This document shows, piece after piece, positions 1 through 11,315 of a stretch of DNA of 64,000 bases. The DNA is taken from positions 886,511 to 950,510 of the forward strand of contig JAQFVV010006309.1 of NCBI GenBank assembly GCA_028023455.1, given 5' to 3'. Each line of letters starts with the position of its first letter. Position 1 is the first letter of the stretch. A program made the translations under genes and the position numbers. The notes beneath the pieces were generated by a model, which saw only the letters and a program-made list of their open reading frames with translations, made no database searches and was not told the DNA's origin. The DNA is from Epiperipatus broadwayi (lineage: Eukaryota > Onychophora > Udeonychophora > Euonychophora > Peripatidae).

Positions 1-2035
1 AAAATAATTGACATTCCAAGATGTATTTATTCTGAATCATTCACTCTTCTATTGATCCAGATAACAATTTATTAATAGGATTTCATATTTCTTCATTATT
101 TATCAATATCAAATACCTAAAAGATAATATAAACCTAAGATAAGAATCTGAATACTAACCAGTTTATTTTATTAAACGTTATCTATGATGGTTATACAGG
201 TAAATTAAACAATCAATTTTCCAAACCAATATATCCATGATAGCAACAATGATTTATTAGTTATTACTAAATAGTCTATAAACATAATGTTTCAAAGTAC
301 AATGAAATAAAAGTTTAATTGAATATTTGTATAAGGTATTTAAACCTGTAATGATGTGAAATAAAAAACTTATATTGATAACCAAGAGAACATTTATATA
401 TTTTTAATTTAATATTAATAAAAGGATATTAAATGAGAATTTTAACTTATAATAATTTAATAATGTAAAAAATATAAGAAAATCTAAATAAGTTACTCAT
501 AAGTGATCAAGTTGATACTAATTTATAATTTGGAAATAATCTGGATTGTTTTCTTTTAGTTATGCTTATATATATTTATCATCCATTCATAAGAAAAACA
601 AACTAATATAAATCACAATAAATAAATTCCAAGTAAGACATAGTAATCCATAAGGTTCTGGTCTTACTATTTTATAAAATATCCCATGTTAATAAAACAC
701 AATAATTTGAAGATACTGTTAAAAGTTTCACTAATAATGGGCAACATAGTTTTGATACAAAGAGCCTTTGACAATAATAATTCATTTTATATAGTTATTA
801 TGCATGTACATTTGCAGTATGTTAAATTTAAGTTTCAAATATTTGTGTAATTTGGTTATCGTAACTTATTTGTGGAGCAATTATGCTTCATCCCTTGTGG
901 TGTCTGATAATCTTTAAATATAGGAGTATGCATGCAAGCAAAAAAATATTCATAATAAATTCAGTTAAGTAGCACAAAATAATCTGTTTGCAATATCAGG
1001 TCACTGAAACCAAAGTAAATAAAATGAACAATTTGATGTTTCCTTACAAAGAAGCCTTGTGTTTACTTCTAAGCATTAGCACTAATACTTAATTTTTTTA
1101 CTAATATTATGTGATAATATTTCCTTATGGACATATGCATCTATTTTATTTAAAATTAAATAGATAACCATTCAATATTATCAGTGAGATAGAATAATTT
1201 TCGAAAAGTGATTTGGTGGATATTAAATAATCATTGATATTTGTTTGTTCGAAAATATGACATTAACTTCCTTTTAAGTAGTCATGCCATAAAGTTTTTT
1301 CTTATAATATTCCATAGGTATATACATTCTTCTTCTTACCAGAAATAAAAGCTTTGTTAGGAGTTCAATCTTATTTTGAAGTAAACCAATATATATGTAA
1401 GACAATATATTTTAAAATCTAATAATCTTTTCTATTCTCTATTATCTGATGGATCATGAACTGTATATTATTTGAATGATATGTTCATTATTGCTATTGC
1501 TATTTGTTTAATTTGCTCACAGTTATCTTTACAAAATTTTATTAAGAAATTATCATTGTTACTAAATATATTATTACAAATATTGGTTATATGCACATAT
1601 ATAAAGTTTATACCTGTGAATGTGTTATTATTTACTCATTAATATTTCTACTGGACTCTATAAAATGAATATATACATGTTATGGCTAATAATTTTAGAT
1701 GAAAAATAATGAGCTAATGTTTTTTAAAATTTATGCTCCTGCTTTGGTTTAGAGGAACTTGCACAGATGAAACAATATATTGAACTGAATGCTTTCTCCA
1801 CATCAAAAGCAACCATTGTGAAATCAAAAGTAAAATGTATATTTATCAAGATTTTAAAAGGGAAGAGAAAATTTTTGTTTGTTCCTAAGCGTATGTTCCA
1901 TAACACACATACTCGATTATATTTTGAAATCGTAAAAATATTTTGATTTAAAAGAGTTTTGATTGAGATAATTCTTTTTGGTTTAAACTATTTTTAAAAG
2001 CAGAGACTTATTTTCCAATTTATTAAAAAGGAAGG
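1..2035. other. Anonymous AT-rich sequence, no gene seen
   Basis: No open reading frame resembling a known protein, no RNA gene and no clear repeat structure was recognised. The only ORF, on the minus strand near 1724-1906, is short and of low complexity. Confidence 0.6.
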
Positions 2036-2040
2036 AGAGA

Positions 2041-2145
2041 AGATAAAGAATAGTACTGGTTAAAACTTTTAATTAAGATCTGGCAGGAGATAAAGACTAG
2101 TCCTGGTTAGATTTTAAGATCATGTGGGAGATAACAATAGTATAT
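2041..2145. repeat. Degenerate short tandem repeat, about 41-47 bp period
   Basis: Units begin AGATAAAG at 2041 and 2088 and AGATAAC at 2129. The first two share the order AGATAAAGA, TAGT, CTGGTTA, then AAGATC. About two and a half imperfect copies are visible. No function is evident. Confidence 0.5.
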
Positions 2146-5100
2146 TACTGTTGAATGAGAAGGACACATATATTTTTTTTATTCACTAATTGCAGACTGC
2201 TTACATCATATAATTTTATATTTGCTAATTACGGATTACAAATTAGGATTCTTACATATTAGAAAATTGTGTACTAAAGATTGCTAATTGAAAATTGCTG
2301 GTATATAAAGATTTGCTAAATGCAAAGTGAAGACTGCTAATAGAAGGTTGAATTGCCGATGACTAATTGCTGATTGCTAACTGCTCAAAAACTATGCTGA
2401 TTGCTGGAGTGTCTATCAATTGAAAATGCAGAAACTACCAACCTTAAAAGATCACATTAAACGTATGCAATGTTAAGCCATTTAAAATGAGCCACAGAGC
2501 TTGAAATTGTGTTATTATGAATAATGTCCTAAATGCCTAGTTTGAAACTGATCCTGAAAATTGCATTTATACTCTATGACTAGATAAATGGAGATCCAAA
2601 ACTATTGTAATGTACTCCTGATAGAGCTAAAGCTTTGCACATCTTACTGAAATCAATGACAGAAAAATTGAATCCCCAAAGGTAACTAAACATTTTAATA
2701 TTTTAACCAGGGCTTAAGTCTCAGTTTGATAAAAAAAAAACCTATGATAGGTTTGTTCTTGGTGTTATTAATTAATCAAGTAATAAATATATTAATTTTG
2801 TTATATGTATTTTCCTTTATGGAATTTATAAAGTACACCTGGGTCTCATTTTATGCGGTAGATAGGTTCCTCAAAAAATGTGCACAAAAGAAATCGCACA
2901 AAAATAGACTTTACTTACCTTGAAAAATGGGGGATATGTTCTATAATTTTCAGAAAAGCAAAGAAACAAGGAAAAATTACTTTAAAATTTGCATTAAAAA
3001 AATAAAGTATGACTAATAAAAAATCTAAAATATTTGAAAAAAATTAATACAAGACAAACTTTTTTTACTTTTTTAATTAACTACAGTATTTAATTTTACA
3101 TTTTTCATACATATTTTAATCATTACCACTATTTGACAATATGCATTCATTTGTGAACTAGTAAGAAATCAGATTTGTGACTTGATGTACAACTAGCACC
3201 ACTTTTAGTCTTGTGGTGTGTTAATGGTTTTCTGTTTTTATATTTAAAAAATGAGATCACAATCAAAACAAAAAGATTATACATTATCAATCATCAGAAA
3301 GATTATTTTCAGTTTATAAAATCAATAAAATCTTTGTTATTATTTATTTTAAAAATGTAAAAAAATATTTATTTCTGTTAATATCTAACAAAATACGTTT
3401 TAAAAGTTTAAAATTTTTGAATATTTATTGCGGCTATTTTTATACATATGTATAAAATCTATTCTTATTATTTACTTCTTAGTATAAGTAGGTTATTTAC
3501 ATAGAAGCTAAGATTCTAAATACAGCTTCAGCCCATATTCATGTTAGCTGCTAATATAATGTTATATTTTTGGAAAAAAACATTTCAAGTCAAAATAAGT
3601 TATTAATAATTAAAATTTCTTGATATCTAATAAATAAAGTGAAATATGAAAGATATTAAGAAGAAACATGAATCACATAACTACAAAATCCCATTAAAAT
3701 AACCTGCATAAAACAAGACCCAGGTGTATAGCGAATTAGTTTAAGATTTTATTTATTGCTTTGTCAGAGAGTGTATTGTGAGTTAATATTTTATGCTCAA
3801 TTTTTTTTAATATTATTAATTGTGGTTAAAAGATTTGACAGATAATAGTAGTTTTTTTTATTTCACCTGTTCCCTATTTTAGTTGAAATTAATTTAGTTA
3901 ACATGTGTTTGCCTTTCCTGCAAACCGCCGATCTTTTGGCTAGTGCTTTATCAATTATATAGTTCTGTTTTTCTTGTAACCATAGAGATTTTGATATTTC
4001 CTTTTATTTATTATATTAAAGATTAAAAATTATAATCTTATCTCCCTCCTTGTATGAAAGTAACCTTAAGAGCCATATTGTAATGCGATCTCTTATGAGT
4101 GTTTATGGAGCATATGACATCTTTATTTTGTCCTGATGTTTTTTATGGGGTTAAGGAAAGCTTACTCCATGCTGTTTATTGACTTCCATACAATATCATC
4201 TTTATTAATGTCTCTAATAAAGGAATGTGGAAATGAATAGATAAATTATTGGCAAGAAGATCAGACAAAGCTGTCTAAACTTAGATGAGAACACAAAATT
4301 ATCTGCCAAAGTGTTTGATATACCACAATATTTACACATTCTCTCTGACAAAGTAGGTTAAGAAATTAGGATCAAATTTATATTTTTCTTTAATATTTGT
4401 GAATTTAATGAAACTTTAAAAATTAATAATTATTTTGGCTTTTGGCTGACGTTTGTTTCTGTGTCGTATCCCTCAATTGTCTAAACGATGTTTAAGTTCT
4501 CTTTCTCTTCCTGAATTTAGCTGGTGGCATTTATATTCATTATCATTAACTTTTTAATCACTGTAAATCAAATTTTCTGTATCAACAGTGACCTAGTGTT
4601 TCCCTCATTGTTAAAAAATAGAGCGTCCAGTACAATATATATATAAAACACAAATCACTCCATTCCGTGAATGTAGTTTACTATCTTATGTATAATTTAC
4701 AACATATACACCACTATGTTATAAATGTTTAACTATAAATCATCAGTTTTAACATGACACAGATTTCATAATAGATCATACCAGATAGTATAATATTCAT
4801 TCATCTCCTAAAAGTTTCTAATTTTGGAGCAAAATTTGTTTTTTTGTTTATCTGAGATGATGATTTGTAAATTTTTAATGCATAGAGACTTATGTGATGT
4901 AATATATAAAAATGCTTGTATACAGTACATGTTAACCATATTGATTAGCCATTAGTTTATTATATAAACATATATTAACAATTTTTAATATGAATTTGCC
5001 ATGTATTTTAAGGAAGAATTTCATCCATGGTGTAAGAAAACAAAATATCATTTAAAAACTGACACTGACAACTGAATTCACATCATTTAATAATAGTATT

Positions 5101-5324
5101 TGTCAAACTTAATTTAAATCAAAAATGAATCCACTTTTAGTTTATATTCTAGTTTATGTAAAGATTGTAAATTTAATATTAATCTTTGTGTGTGTCTGTA
5201 TATATATATACACATAATACAAATAAAATGTTCATTAATTAAAAACTTTTGTAATAACAAATACAATAATAATTAATTACCATTAAATTTATTATTTCTA
5301 TTGTTATTACAATATATATATATA
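2146..5324. other. Anonymous AT-rich sequence
   Basis: Between 2190 and 2410 the word TTGCTAA and its variants recur many times, which suggests a very decayed short-period array. The rest shows no coding similarity or structure I could support. A 65-codon ORF near 2726 is hydrophobic and lysine-rich with no recognisable domain. Confidence 0.5.
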
Positions 5325-6092
5325 TAATAGAAATGAAATAATATCAATGAAATAGAGGTAAACTTTAATCTTTGATGTTACCTAGAAATTATCAATTACT
5401 TCTAATTGACAATTCATGAGGTTAAGCAAGTTTTTCTCTTAAACCTATAATAGCTTTTTTGTTGTGAGTGTTTTGATGAAATAAAAGAGGTTCTCTTTTA
5501 CTTTAAACCCAAGGTCTTATACGAATTTAAACTCAGATATATATTTTTATAGGTGTAAGAATGTGAAAGAATAACATCTTTCTTAATATTTTGCAAATAG
5601 TATTTGTAACTTCTCCAGAGAGTTGAATTACAAGCTTCTATGGATTGTTATTATAATAATGAATAGAAATGACAATTTCTGAGACTAAGCAAATTTTTAT
5701 CACAAACCATTAATAACTCTTTGGTTGGAGATCTTTTTATGGATATTATCTCCTCATTTCTATTCATTATTATAATAATAATCCACAGAAACATTTAATT
5801 CAGCAGATACCACTCTCTGGAGAAGTTAAAAATATTATTTGCAGAAAGTCAAAAAAGATGCTATTCTTTCACATTCTCACAACTATAAATATAGCTTTCT
5901 GGATTTAAAAGGTCCCTAACAAAAGGGTTGTTATAGGTTTATAAAAAAATTGCTTAGTCTTAGGAATTGTCAATTAATAGTAACTGATAATTTTGGTGTC
6001 ATCAAAGGTTAAAGTTTATCTCTATTTCATGGATATTATCTTTTCATTTCTATTCATTATTATAATAACAATCCATAGAAACATTTAATTTA
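5325..6092. repeat. Complex foldback element with nested direct copies
   Basis: The arm at about 5325-5671 is the inverted complement of about 5756-6053. Matching landmarks are the TAGAAATGAAA start against TTTCATTTCTA near the end, the CTTCTCCAGAGAG block (5612) against CTCTCTGGAGAAG (5812), and the GACAATTC block (5408) against GAATTGTC (5964). A module containing TTCATTATTATAATAA is also repeated directly at 5756-5790 and 6048-6085. The loop holds a further copy of the arm sequence (GACAATTTCTGAG at 5670). This looks like a non-autonomous foldback or MITE that suffered nested duplication. No coding content. Confidence 0.7.
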
Positions 6093-7270
6093 ACACACAT
6101 ACATACATATATATATATATTGAGATGATTGTTTTATGGCAACATTGGCTACATCACTTTAAGACAGAGAATGTATATAATATATAATAAAAAAGTGTGG
6201 GGGGGGGAGGAGGATAAGAAAGAAAATAATAACTGGATGAAATCAAATTAGCGTTGAGTAGAACATATTTAAATAATGATATTATAAAAACATAAGTGTA
6301 AAAACCATCTGAGAATCAGAATATAAACTTAGCTTTGTTTCACAACATAAGGATTATTTTATAGTAAACAATATAGAATTAAAGCAATTCATAACTTTAA
6401 TATTTAAAAAGAAAAGTATTCAACACATTTAAAAAATAACACACACAAGTTAATGTAAAAGGAATATGTGATGGTTGAATATATATGTGTGCATATATAT
6501 GGAATTATAGTTGCAATCTTTATGTGTGCTGCACTTATGTATGCATATATTCAAAATGATTAATGCATAATTAAAATGACATAGTTTATAATATAATCTT
6601 GATCAATTCTAAAAATATATATTTCTAATAGATAATTATCTGAAAATCCAGGTGTTGGAAATAAAATATACAAGGGTGTATAAATAAAAATTTTGCTATA
6701 CTTTAAAAACAAATATTGCAAATTAGTTCCAGAGATAATAATTTTTTTTCAAACTGTTAAAAATTTATGATCATCAGATATTTTATATATATGTGTTTAA
6801 ATTAATAAGATTTATTATCTATAATTAACTGCACAGTTTTTGTTCTGTGTCAGAAACTGTCTGATAAGCAAAGTATATAGAAAGAGAAAAATGTATTATA
6901 AAAATTAACTTGTCAATTGAAATAAAGTTCGTTTTTTTAAATAAAAGAAACCATAAAAAAATGCAGTGCCTAAGAATTCATCTCAATAAAATCAAATCAT
7001 CTTATCAAATGTCAGTTTCATATTTAAAATAATATTACCAAATATACATTTAATCATTTTATACAGAGTGATGAATTTTCATGAATTTAAAAGTAATAAA
7101 AACCTTTGATTGTTGTTAAAATTATTCTATAATTTATTATATTCAGCTTATCAAATCCTGTGAAAATAAAACTTTCTACCAATTTCAGGTTCAATATGAA
7201 TAATTCAATATAATATTAATATCATCTGTTATTACTTCTTACAATGCTTTTTTATAACTCACTATTGATG
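6093..7270. other. Anonymous AT-rich sequence with a G-run
   Basis: A run of nine G lies near 6199-6207, and short TA runs are common. No coding potential or larger repeat was recognised. Confidence 0.5.
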
Positions 7271-7299
7271 GTTTCGATTGCCTCAGTGATCTTCTTCAG
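7271..7299 (-). ncRNA. Decayed hammerhead-like motif (CTGAAGAA ... GAAAC)
   Basis: On the minus strand CTGAAGAA (7299-7292) is followed by GATCAC, a short loop, GCAATC and GAAAC (7275-7271). Only part of stem II still pairs: GAT with ATC, plus a C-G pair. In the hammerhead fold CUGANGA and GAAA flank stem II, and position 7 of the core tolerates any base. It is likely a relic of the Penelope or retrozyme class of ribozyme. Stems I and III were not identified. Confidence 0.35.
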
Positions 7300-7434
7300 A
7301 ACTATAACAAACACAATACAAATATATATGAGAATATAATTTTACATTTTGCAAAATGATGAGGAAATGTATTTTCTATCTCAGAAAAAGCATCACAATA
7401 TCTTAATTTTCTGATCTCTCCAAATTTAATATAA

Positions 7435-7745
7435 TTTTTCTAGTGTGTAGCTTCACTTTTCCACATCTGCCCAACAAACCTTCTTAGTTCATTAATTTCA
7501 CAAGTCTTTCAATCTTTTGGGATTCAGTTTAAGACTTCAACTGCACTTCCATTATGATCTGTTTTAGCAATATACAATCCCACATTCATTTAGTCTTTTA
7601 ATTTTTTTTAATGATGTTAGTGATTTGGATAATTCTCACATCCAAGTATTTCACTTTCATTTCCTTCTTGTAAATAATCTATATCCATTCATACTTTGTT
7701 GTGGATGTGAAGTCTCCATATTTATAAGAGTTTAAAAAACTATTA
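7435..7745 (-). pseudogene. Old 3' fragment of an RTE-like LINE
   Basis: DNA-level similarity to the 3' part of the reverse-transcriptase element at 30.4-31.9 kb. Anchor words are TCTTTTGGGATTCAGTTTAA here against TCTCTTGGAATCCAATTTAA there, and TTTTCCACATCTGCCC against TCTCCACATCACCCC. That places it over the C-terminal region after the polymerase domain. No frame remains open. Confidence 0.5.
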
Positions 7746-9129
7746 AGTTTCTTCATTTTATATATTAAAATTATTCAAATAAACAAATGCATGTTTTAAG
7801 AAAGTTCTATATTTCACTTGATTTTGATGATCACTACAAATGAATACATTAACCACCACATCAAATGGCATTTATTTATTATTAGAATATAATTTTAATG
7901 CTATTTTTAGTAATTTTATATATTACAATTATTTATTATACATATACATTCTTTAACAAATTTTCAATGTTCTGTAGGGAATTATTTTCTTTAAATCAAT
8001 ACTAGCTTCAATATCTTGATTTCAGTGAGATTCCTTAAAGTAAATTAATGAATTACCTTAGGAATCAGCATCTTAACTTTGTACTTTTGCCGCTAAGTCT
8101 TTTATGTTTGTTGTTACACTAATAAGTTTAATGACAGATACAAATGAACAAAAGTGAAAAAATAGACTTTAAAAAAGTGTGTTGTAGAAATTTATGCAAA
8201 ATTTATATAATAAATAACAGATAAAATAAATTCACCGTAATACAATAAAATAGATGCAGGTGAACTATTCGATATTATTATTTTTAATAATGATTATTTG
8301 CGATGGGAGTCTATATTTTAAAATATATATTATGGAAGTATTATTTAATATATTATTACGACTGTGTTAGTGTTAAAATTTATAGTTATAATTTCACGTT
8401 ATGAGACACTGATGAAAGTCATAGATAGATAAGTGAAAAAATAGAACTAAAAAAACAAAAAAAAATAATTTTTTTTTCTGTTAACAAAGATAAAAATTTC
8501 CAAAAACGTTGGAACATTATTAATTATTAAAATGATATTTTTTATTATATATATTTCTTTCTAATTTCACAATGAATGACCTTTAAAAATATTATAAAAA
8601 AAGTTTTCTTAATGAAACTGCAATTTTTTTTTAAGTATAATGATTTAACATTGGTTTTAACTCTTATATGACTGTGTTAAAACGAACTTAGTTCTTTACC
8701 ATTTAATTAAATAATATTTTTATTTGGAATTAAACAATTGTAAAAGAGAAATTTTAACTTGAAAAAGTGAAAAGAAAAAATACTAAAAAAAGAAAAGAGG
8801 AAATCTGCAAGACTTTGTTGAGTAGTAGTGAGAATTAAGTCAATAATAGATTAGCTGTTGTCGAAAGATATTTTGCTGCTAGCTAAACATAGAAGAAAAG
8901 CTTTTAAAATCACTGCAGTGTAAATTTAAAAAATCAGATATATTAATCTTTAACTGAGGTTTAAAGTTTATATCTGTGCTAGAGATAATCTCTAGTTTCG
9001 AAAATGATTAGTAATAATCATTAGTGTATTTATCTGAAATGGATGGCGTCAAAGTTGTGAGTGGAGGGAGTTTGACAATGGTAAATGAAAATGTAACAAT
9101 TTACTCTTGATAAATACTTTGTATATAAT
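7746..9129. other. Anonymous AT-rich sequence
   Basis: No gene, RNA or clear repeat structure was recognised. Homopolymer A and T runs are frequent. Confidence 0.5.
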
Positions 9130-9215
9130 AAAGATATATATGAGAGATAGTAACCTGGGCCAACTGATGAGTGCTGGTTCAGCACGAAATGTATCTTGGG
9201 GGTCCTGAGAAACCT
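9130..9215 (+). repeat. Dispersed repeat copy carrying a hammerhead ribozyme
   Basis: This is one copy of a family seen at 10.05, 10.92-11.31, 20.4, 26.45-27.11, 33.6, 53.7 and 56.6 kb. The recognisable order is ATATATGAGAGAT, then CCAACTGATGA, a GTGCTG/CAGCAC hairpin, GAAA and TTGG. Here the part downstream of TTGG diverges (GGGTCCTGAG instead of AGATCATTTA). No protein coding is evident. Confidence 0.75.
9153..9203 (+). ncRNA. Type I hammerhead ribozyme, core intact
   Basis: All core elements are visible in order. Stem I 5' strand: ACC (9153-9155) and CCAA (9160-9163). Then CTGATGA (9164-9170). Stem II: GTGCTG (9171-9176) and CAGCAC (9180-9185) closed by GTT. Then GAAA (9186-9189). Minimal stem III: ATGTAT (9189-9194). 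Cleavage-site C at 9195. Stem I 3' strand: TTGG (9196-9199) and GGT (9201-9203). A hammerhead needs exactly this arrangement, with cleavage expected after C9195. Stem III is only 2 bp as a monomer but nearly self-complementary, as in hammerheads of Penelope-like elements and retrozymes that act as dimers. Activity is inferred, not shown. Confidence 0.75.
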
Positions 9216-9673
9216 ATTCATAAATGATATTAGCAAAGCTGAAGGTCATAAAAAATGAGTTTGTACAAAATAACTTTAGTATTATGTTGCCAAAATGTGT
9301 AAAAAAAAATGATGGATTGCATTATAAAATATCAAACTTTTTATTTCTTGATGAAATTACTATCTGACAAAAGTTGATGCTATTTCTGGCAGGAATATCA
9401 TAACATGTTTAATAAACCATTAATTAAATAATGTAAACATAAATATTATATAAGGTGTAATAATTATTTTTGTCTCACAATAGTTAATTGGATATATGTA
9501 TACATGTAATCATTTGTGTCAAAAATATGTTATAGAATTATATCTGTCAATATGATGAATGAGTACATTTATTAGCTTATTATTTAATTAAAATATAAGT
9601 TGTTATATAACAGTATAAGTTATAAAATATATTACAATACAATGATCATGAATCAATTTGGAACTTGAACCAG

Positions 9674-9698
9674 CTGATGAAGGATATTATCTTGATAC
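9674..9698 (+). ncRNA. Hammerhead-like motif, second family
   Basis: CTGATGA (9674-9680) is followed directly by AGGAT (9681-9685), a 3-base loop, ATCTT (9689-9693) pairing with one G-T wobble, and GATAC where GAAAC is expected (9694-9698). One core base (A to T) would abolish activity. Stem I and III partners were not identified. Probably a decayed relative of the other hammerhead motifs in this window. Confidence 0.4.
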
Positions 9699-9904
9699 CG
9701 GGCCAGTGAATCCTGTATTTTTATAGTTCACAATTCAAAATATGCCTGTTACATAACATCTTATTTCATAGTTAAAAGATGAGCTATCAGATAATCATTA
9801 AATGTTCTTACTTATATATATATATATAATATTTTAAATTACAAATAAATCAAGTCAGATGTCACGTAACCTAATTTAAACAAGCTTGGATTACAAATGT
9901 TTTG

Positions 9905-9996
9905 TAAAGAGCTGGCAAATAAGCTCTTAACAATCTTTGCAGAATAGCCTCAATCCCAGACCGGTTTTTGTTAAGAGCTTATTTGCGAGCTGTTTA
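9905..9996. repeat. Inverted repeat, about 29-bp arms
   Basis: Arm 9905-9933 (containing GCAAATAAGCTCTTAACAA) is the near complement of 9968-9996 (containing TTGTTAAGAGCTTATTTGC), with a 34-base spacer that is richer in GC. It could be a short MITE or a fragment of one. No target-site duplication was recognised. Confidence 0.6.
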
Positions 9997-10048
9997 TAAA
10001 ATATTTTAAATATATGTATATTGTATTTAAATATATATATATATATAA

Positions 10049-10148
10049 TGGAGATCATTTATACACATGTATGTGGGCATGTGTATCAGTTATAAAGGAT
10101 AGATTGGATAGATGTAGGGAGATTGAAAATTCGAGTTCAAGTCCCTTA
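10049..10148 (+). repeat. 3' half of the ribozyme-carrying repeat
   Basis: Begins TGGAGATCATTT, which in the full copies lies immediately after the hammerhead cleavage position. It runs through GATTGGATAGATGTAGG to GTTCAAGTCCCTTATAA. The 5' half with the ribozyme is absent and is replaced by a TA-rich run. GTTCAAGTC resembles a Pol III B box, but no matching A box is evident. Confidence 0.65.
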
Positions 10149-10202
10149 TAAATATATATATTACATTAACACCATTTCTGTTCCTTGCACAAACTATTAA
10201 AA

Positions 10203-10288
10203 TAGAGTTTCATACAATATTGCCACCTCCTGGCATCTATTGGTTACTATAGCTTACACTAGGTGGCAATATTGTATGGAGAGAGTTG
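10203..10288. mobile_element. Short copy of the TTAA-class MITE family
   Basis: Arms CATACAATATTGCCACCT (10211-10228) and AGGTGGCAATATTGTATG (10261-10278) flank a segment (CTGGCATCTATTGG, ACTATAG) that matches the 3' half of the element at 25.2-25.4 kb. It appears to be an internally deleted member of the family also seen at 25171-25418 and 55061-55636. Confidence 0.6.
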
Positions 10289-10424
10289 CTACTATATATA
10301 TTATTAGTAAAAATTAGTCACATGTCACATGACTTATATAGCTTGCATTACCAATATGTAATATATAAAAATCCAGCAAATAGCACCGTTTCGAGCTATG
10401 GCTTTTTATATATTATATATATAT

Positions 10425-10861
10425 TTAAGAATGTGGAAATATCTGTTCTATTTTATTAAAGAAAAATCACAATTGGCTACTGTTTATATCATCTGATTGC
10501 GATTTTTCTTAAATACAATAAAACAGATATTTTAACATTCTTAAAAATATTTCAATAATAACATCTGTTAAAAATTATTAATAATTAACATTCAACTCTT
10601 GGTGAAAGAGTCTATTATAATAAGGAAAGTTAGGGAAAATTGTGAGACTTTGTTTCTTTAAAAACATGTATATGTTTATCTCTATAAATATCAAGAGAAT
10701 GCATTTAAAAGAGGTTCTCTTTAGATGCAAAAAGTATTATAATTTTCATAGATCACTGGCTATATCATCAGAATTGTGATTTTTCTTAAATATAATAGAA
10801 CAGATATTTCCACATTCTTAAAAATATTTCAACAATAATATCTATTAAAAATTATTAATAA
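10425..10861. repeat. Inverted plus direct repeat cluster
   Basis: A block of about 96 bp occurs twice in direct orientation at 10488-10583 and 10764-10861 (landmarks TTTTTCTTAAATA, AACAGATAT, CACATTCTTAAAAATATTTC). An inverted copy of its first half lies at 10425-10480 (AAGAATGTGGAAATATCTG). The inverted copy matches the distal direct copy better than the proximal one, so the outer pair is probably the original foldback. Confidence 0.65.
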
Positions 10862-10953
10862 GATATATATAACATTTAAATATATGTATACCATCTATAC
10901 TAAATTTAATATAATTATTAGGAACTTGAACTCAAACTTTCAAGATTCCTACA

Positions 10954-10986
10954 TATTTCATGCTGAACCAGCACTCATCAGTTAGT
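10954..10986 (-). ncRNA. Hammerhead core, stem I lost
   Basis: On the minus strand CTGATGA (10981-10975), GTGCTG, the GTT loop, CAGCAT and GAAA (10959-10956) are intact; stem II closes with a G-T wobble. The TTGG half of stem I and the cleavage site are removed by the internal deletion, so self-cleavage is not expected. Confidence 0.55.
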
Positions 10987-11042
10987 CCAGATCACCATTT
11001 CTCACACATATATACAATCAATGCTCAGTAATATATTATATA

Positions 11043-11077
11043 TTTTGTGCTGAACCAGCACTCCTCAATTGGTCCAA
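11043..11077 (-). ncRNA. Decayed hammerhead (TTGAGGA, AAAA core)
   Basis: On the minus strand CCAA precedes TTGAGGA (for CTGATGA). A perfect GTGCTG/CAGCAC stem follows, then AAAA where GAAA is needed. Stem II is preserved while three core positions are changed, so it is inactive. Confidence 0.5.
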
Positions 11078-11150
11078 ATTACAATGACTCACACATATAT
11101 ACAATCAATACTTAGTAACTAAGCATTCATTGTATATATGTGTGAGAGAT

Positions 11151-11210
11151 GGTGCTCTGGACCAACTGAGGAGTGCTGGTTCAGCACAGAATATGTATAT
11201 TGGAGATCAT
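11151..11210 (+). ncRNA. Hammerhead copy with full stem I, mutated core
   Basis: CCAA (11162-11165), CTGAGGA (11166-11172), GTGCTG/CAGCAC (11173-11187), AGAAT in place of GAAA, then ATGTATA and TTGG (11200-11203). The extended stem I is visible: GGTGCTCT (11151-11158) pairs with AGATCATT (11204-11211) with one mismatch and wobbles, adjoining CCAA/TTGG. The extra A and the GAAT change disrupt the catalytic core. Confidence 0.55.
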
Positions 11211-11315
11211 TTACCTTTTTAACATATATGTGGTCATGTGTATCAGTTATATAAGATAGATTGGATAGATGTAGGAAGTTTGAAAGTTTGATTTCAAGTC
11301 CCTTATAATTATATA

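Larger units (their letters stand above)
10920..11315. repeat. Inverted cluster of three ribozyme-family copies
   Basis: Two minus-strand copies (10920-11030 and 11036-11115) abut a plus-strand copy (11122-11315). The junction forms a hairpin: TCACACATATATACAAT near 11090 against ATTGTATATATGTGTGA near 11129. The plus copy is the fullest: TGTGTGAGAG, the GTGCTG/CAGCAC hairpin, TTGGAGATCATTTA, ATAGATTGGATAGATGTAGG and CAAGTCCCTTATAA. The first minus copy has an internal deletion joining the ribozyme to the ATGTAGG segment. Confidence 0.7.

Noticed and set aside
10120-10140. GTTCAAGTC as a Pol III B box of a SINE
   Set aside because: Matches the B-box pattern, but other copies of this repeat change it (TTTCAAGTC, TTCAAATCC) and no A box precedes it at tRNA spacing.
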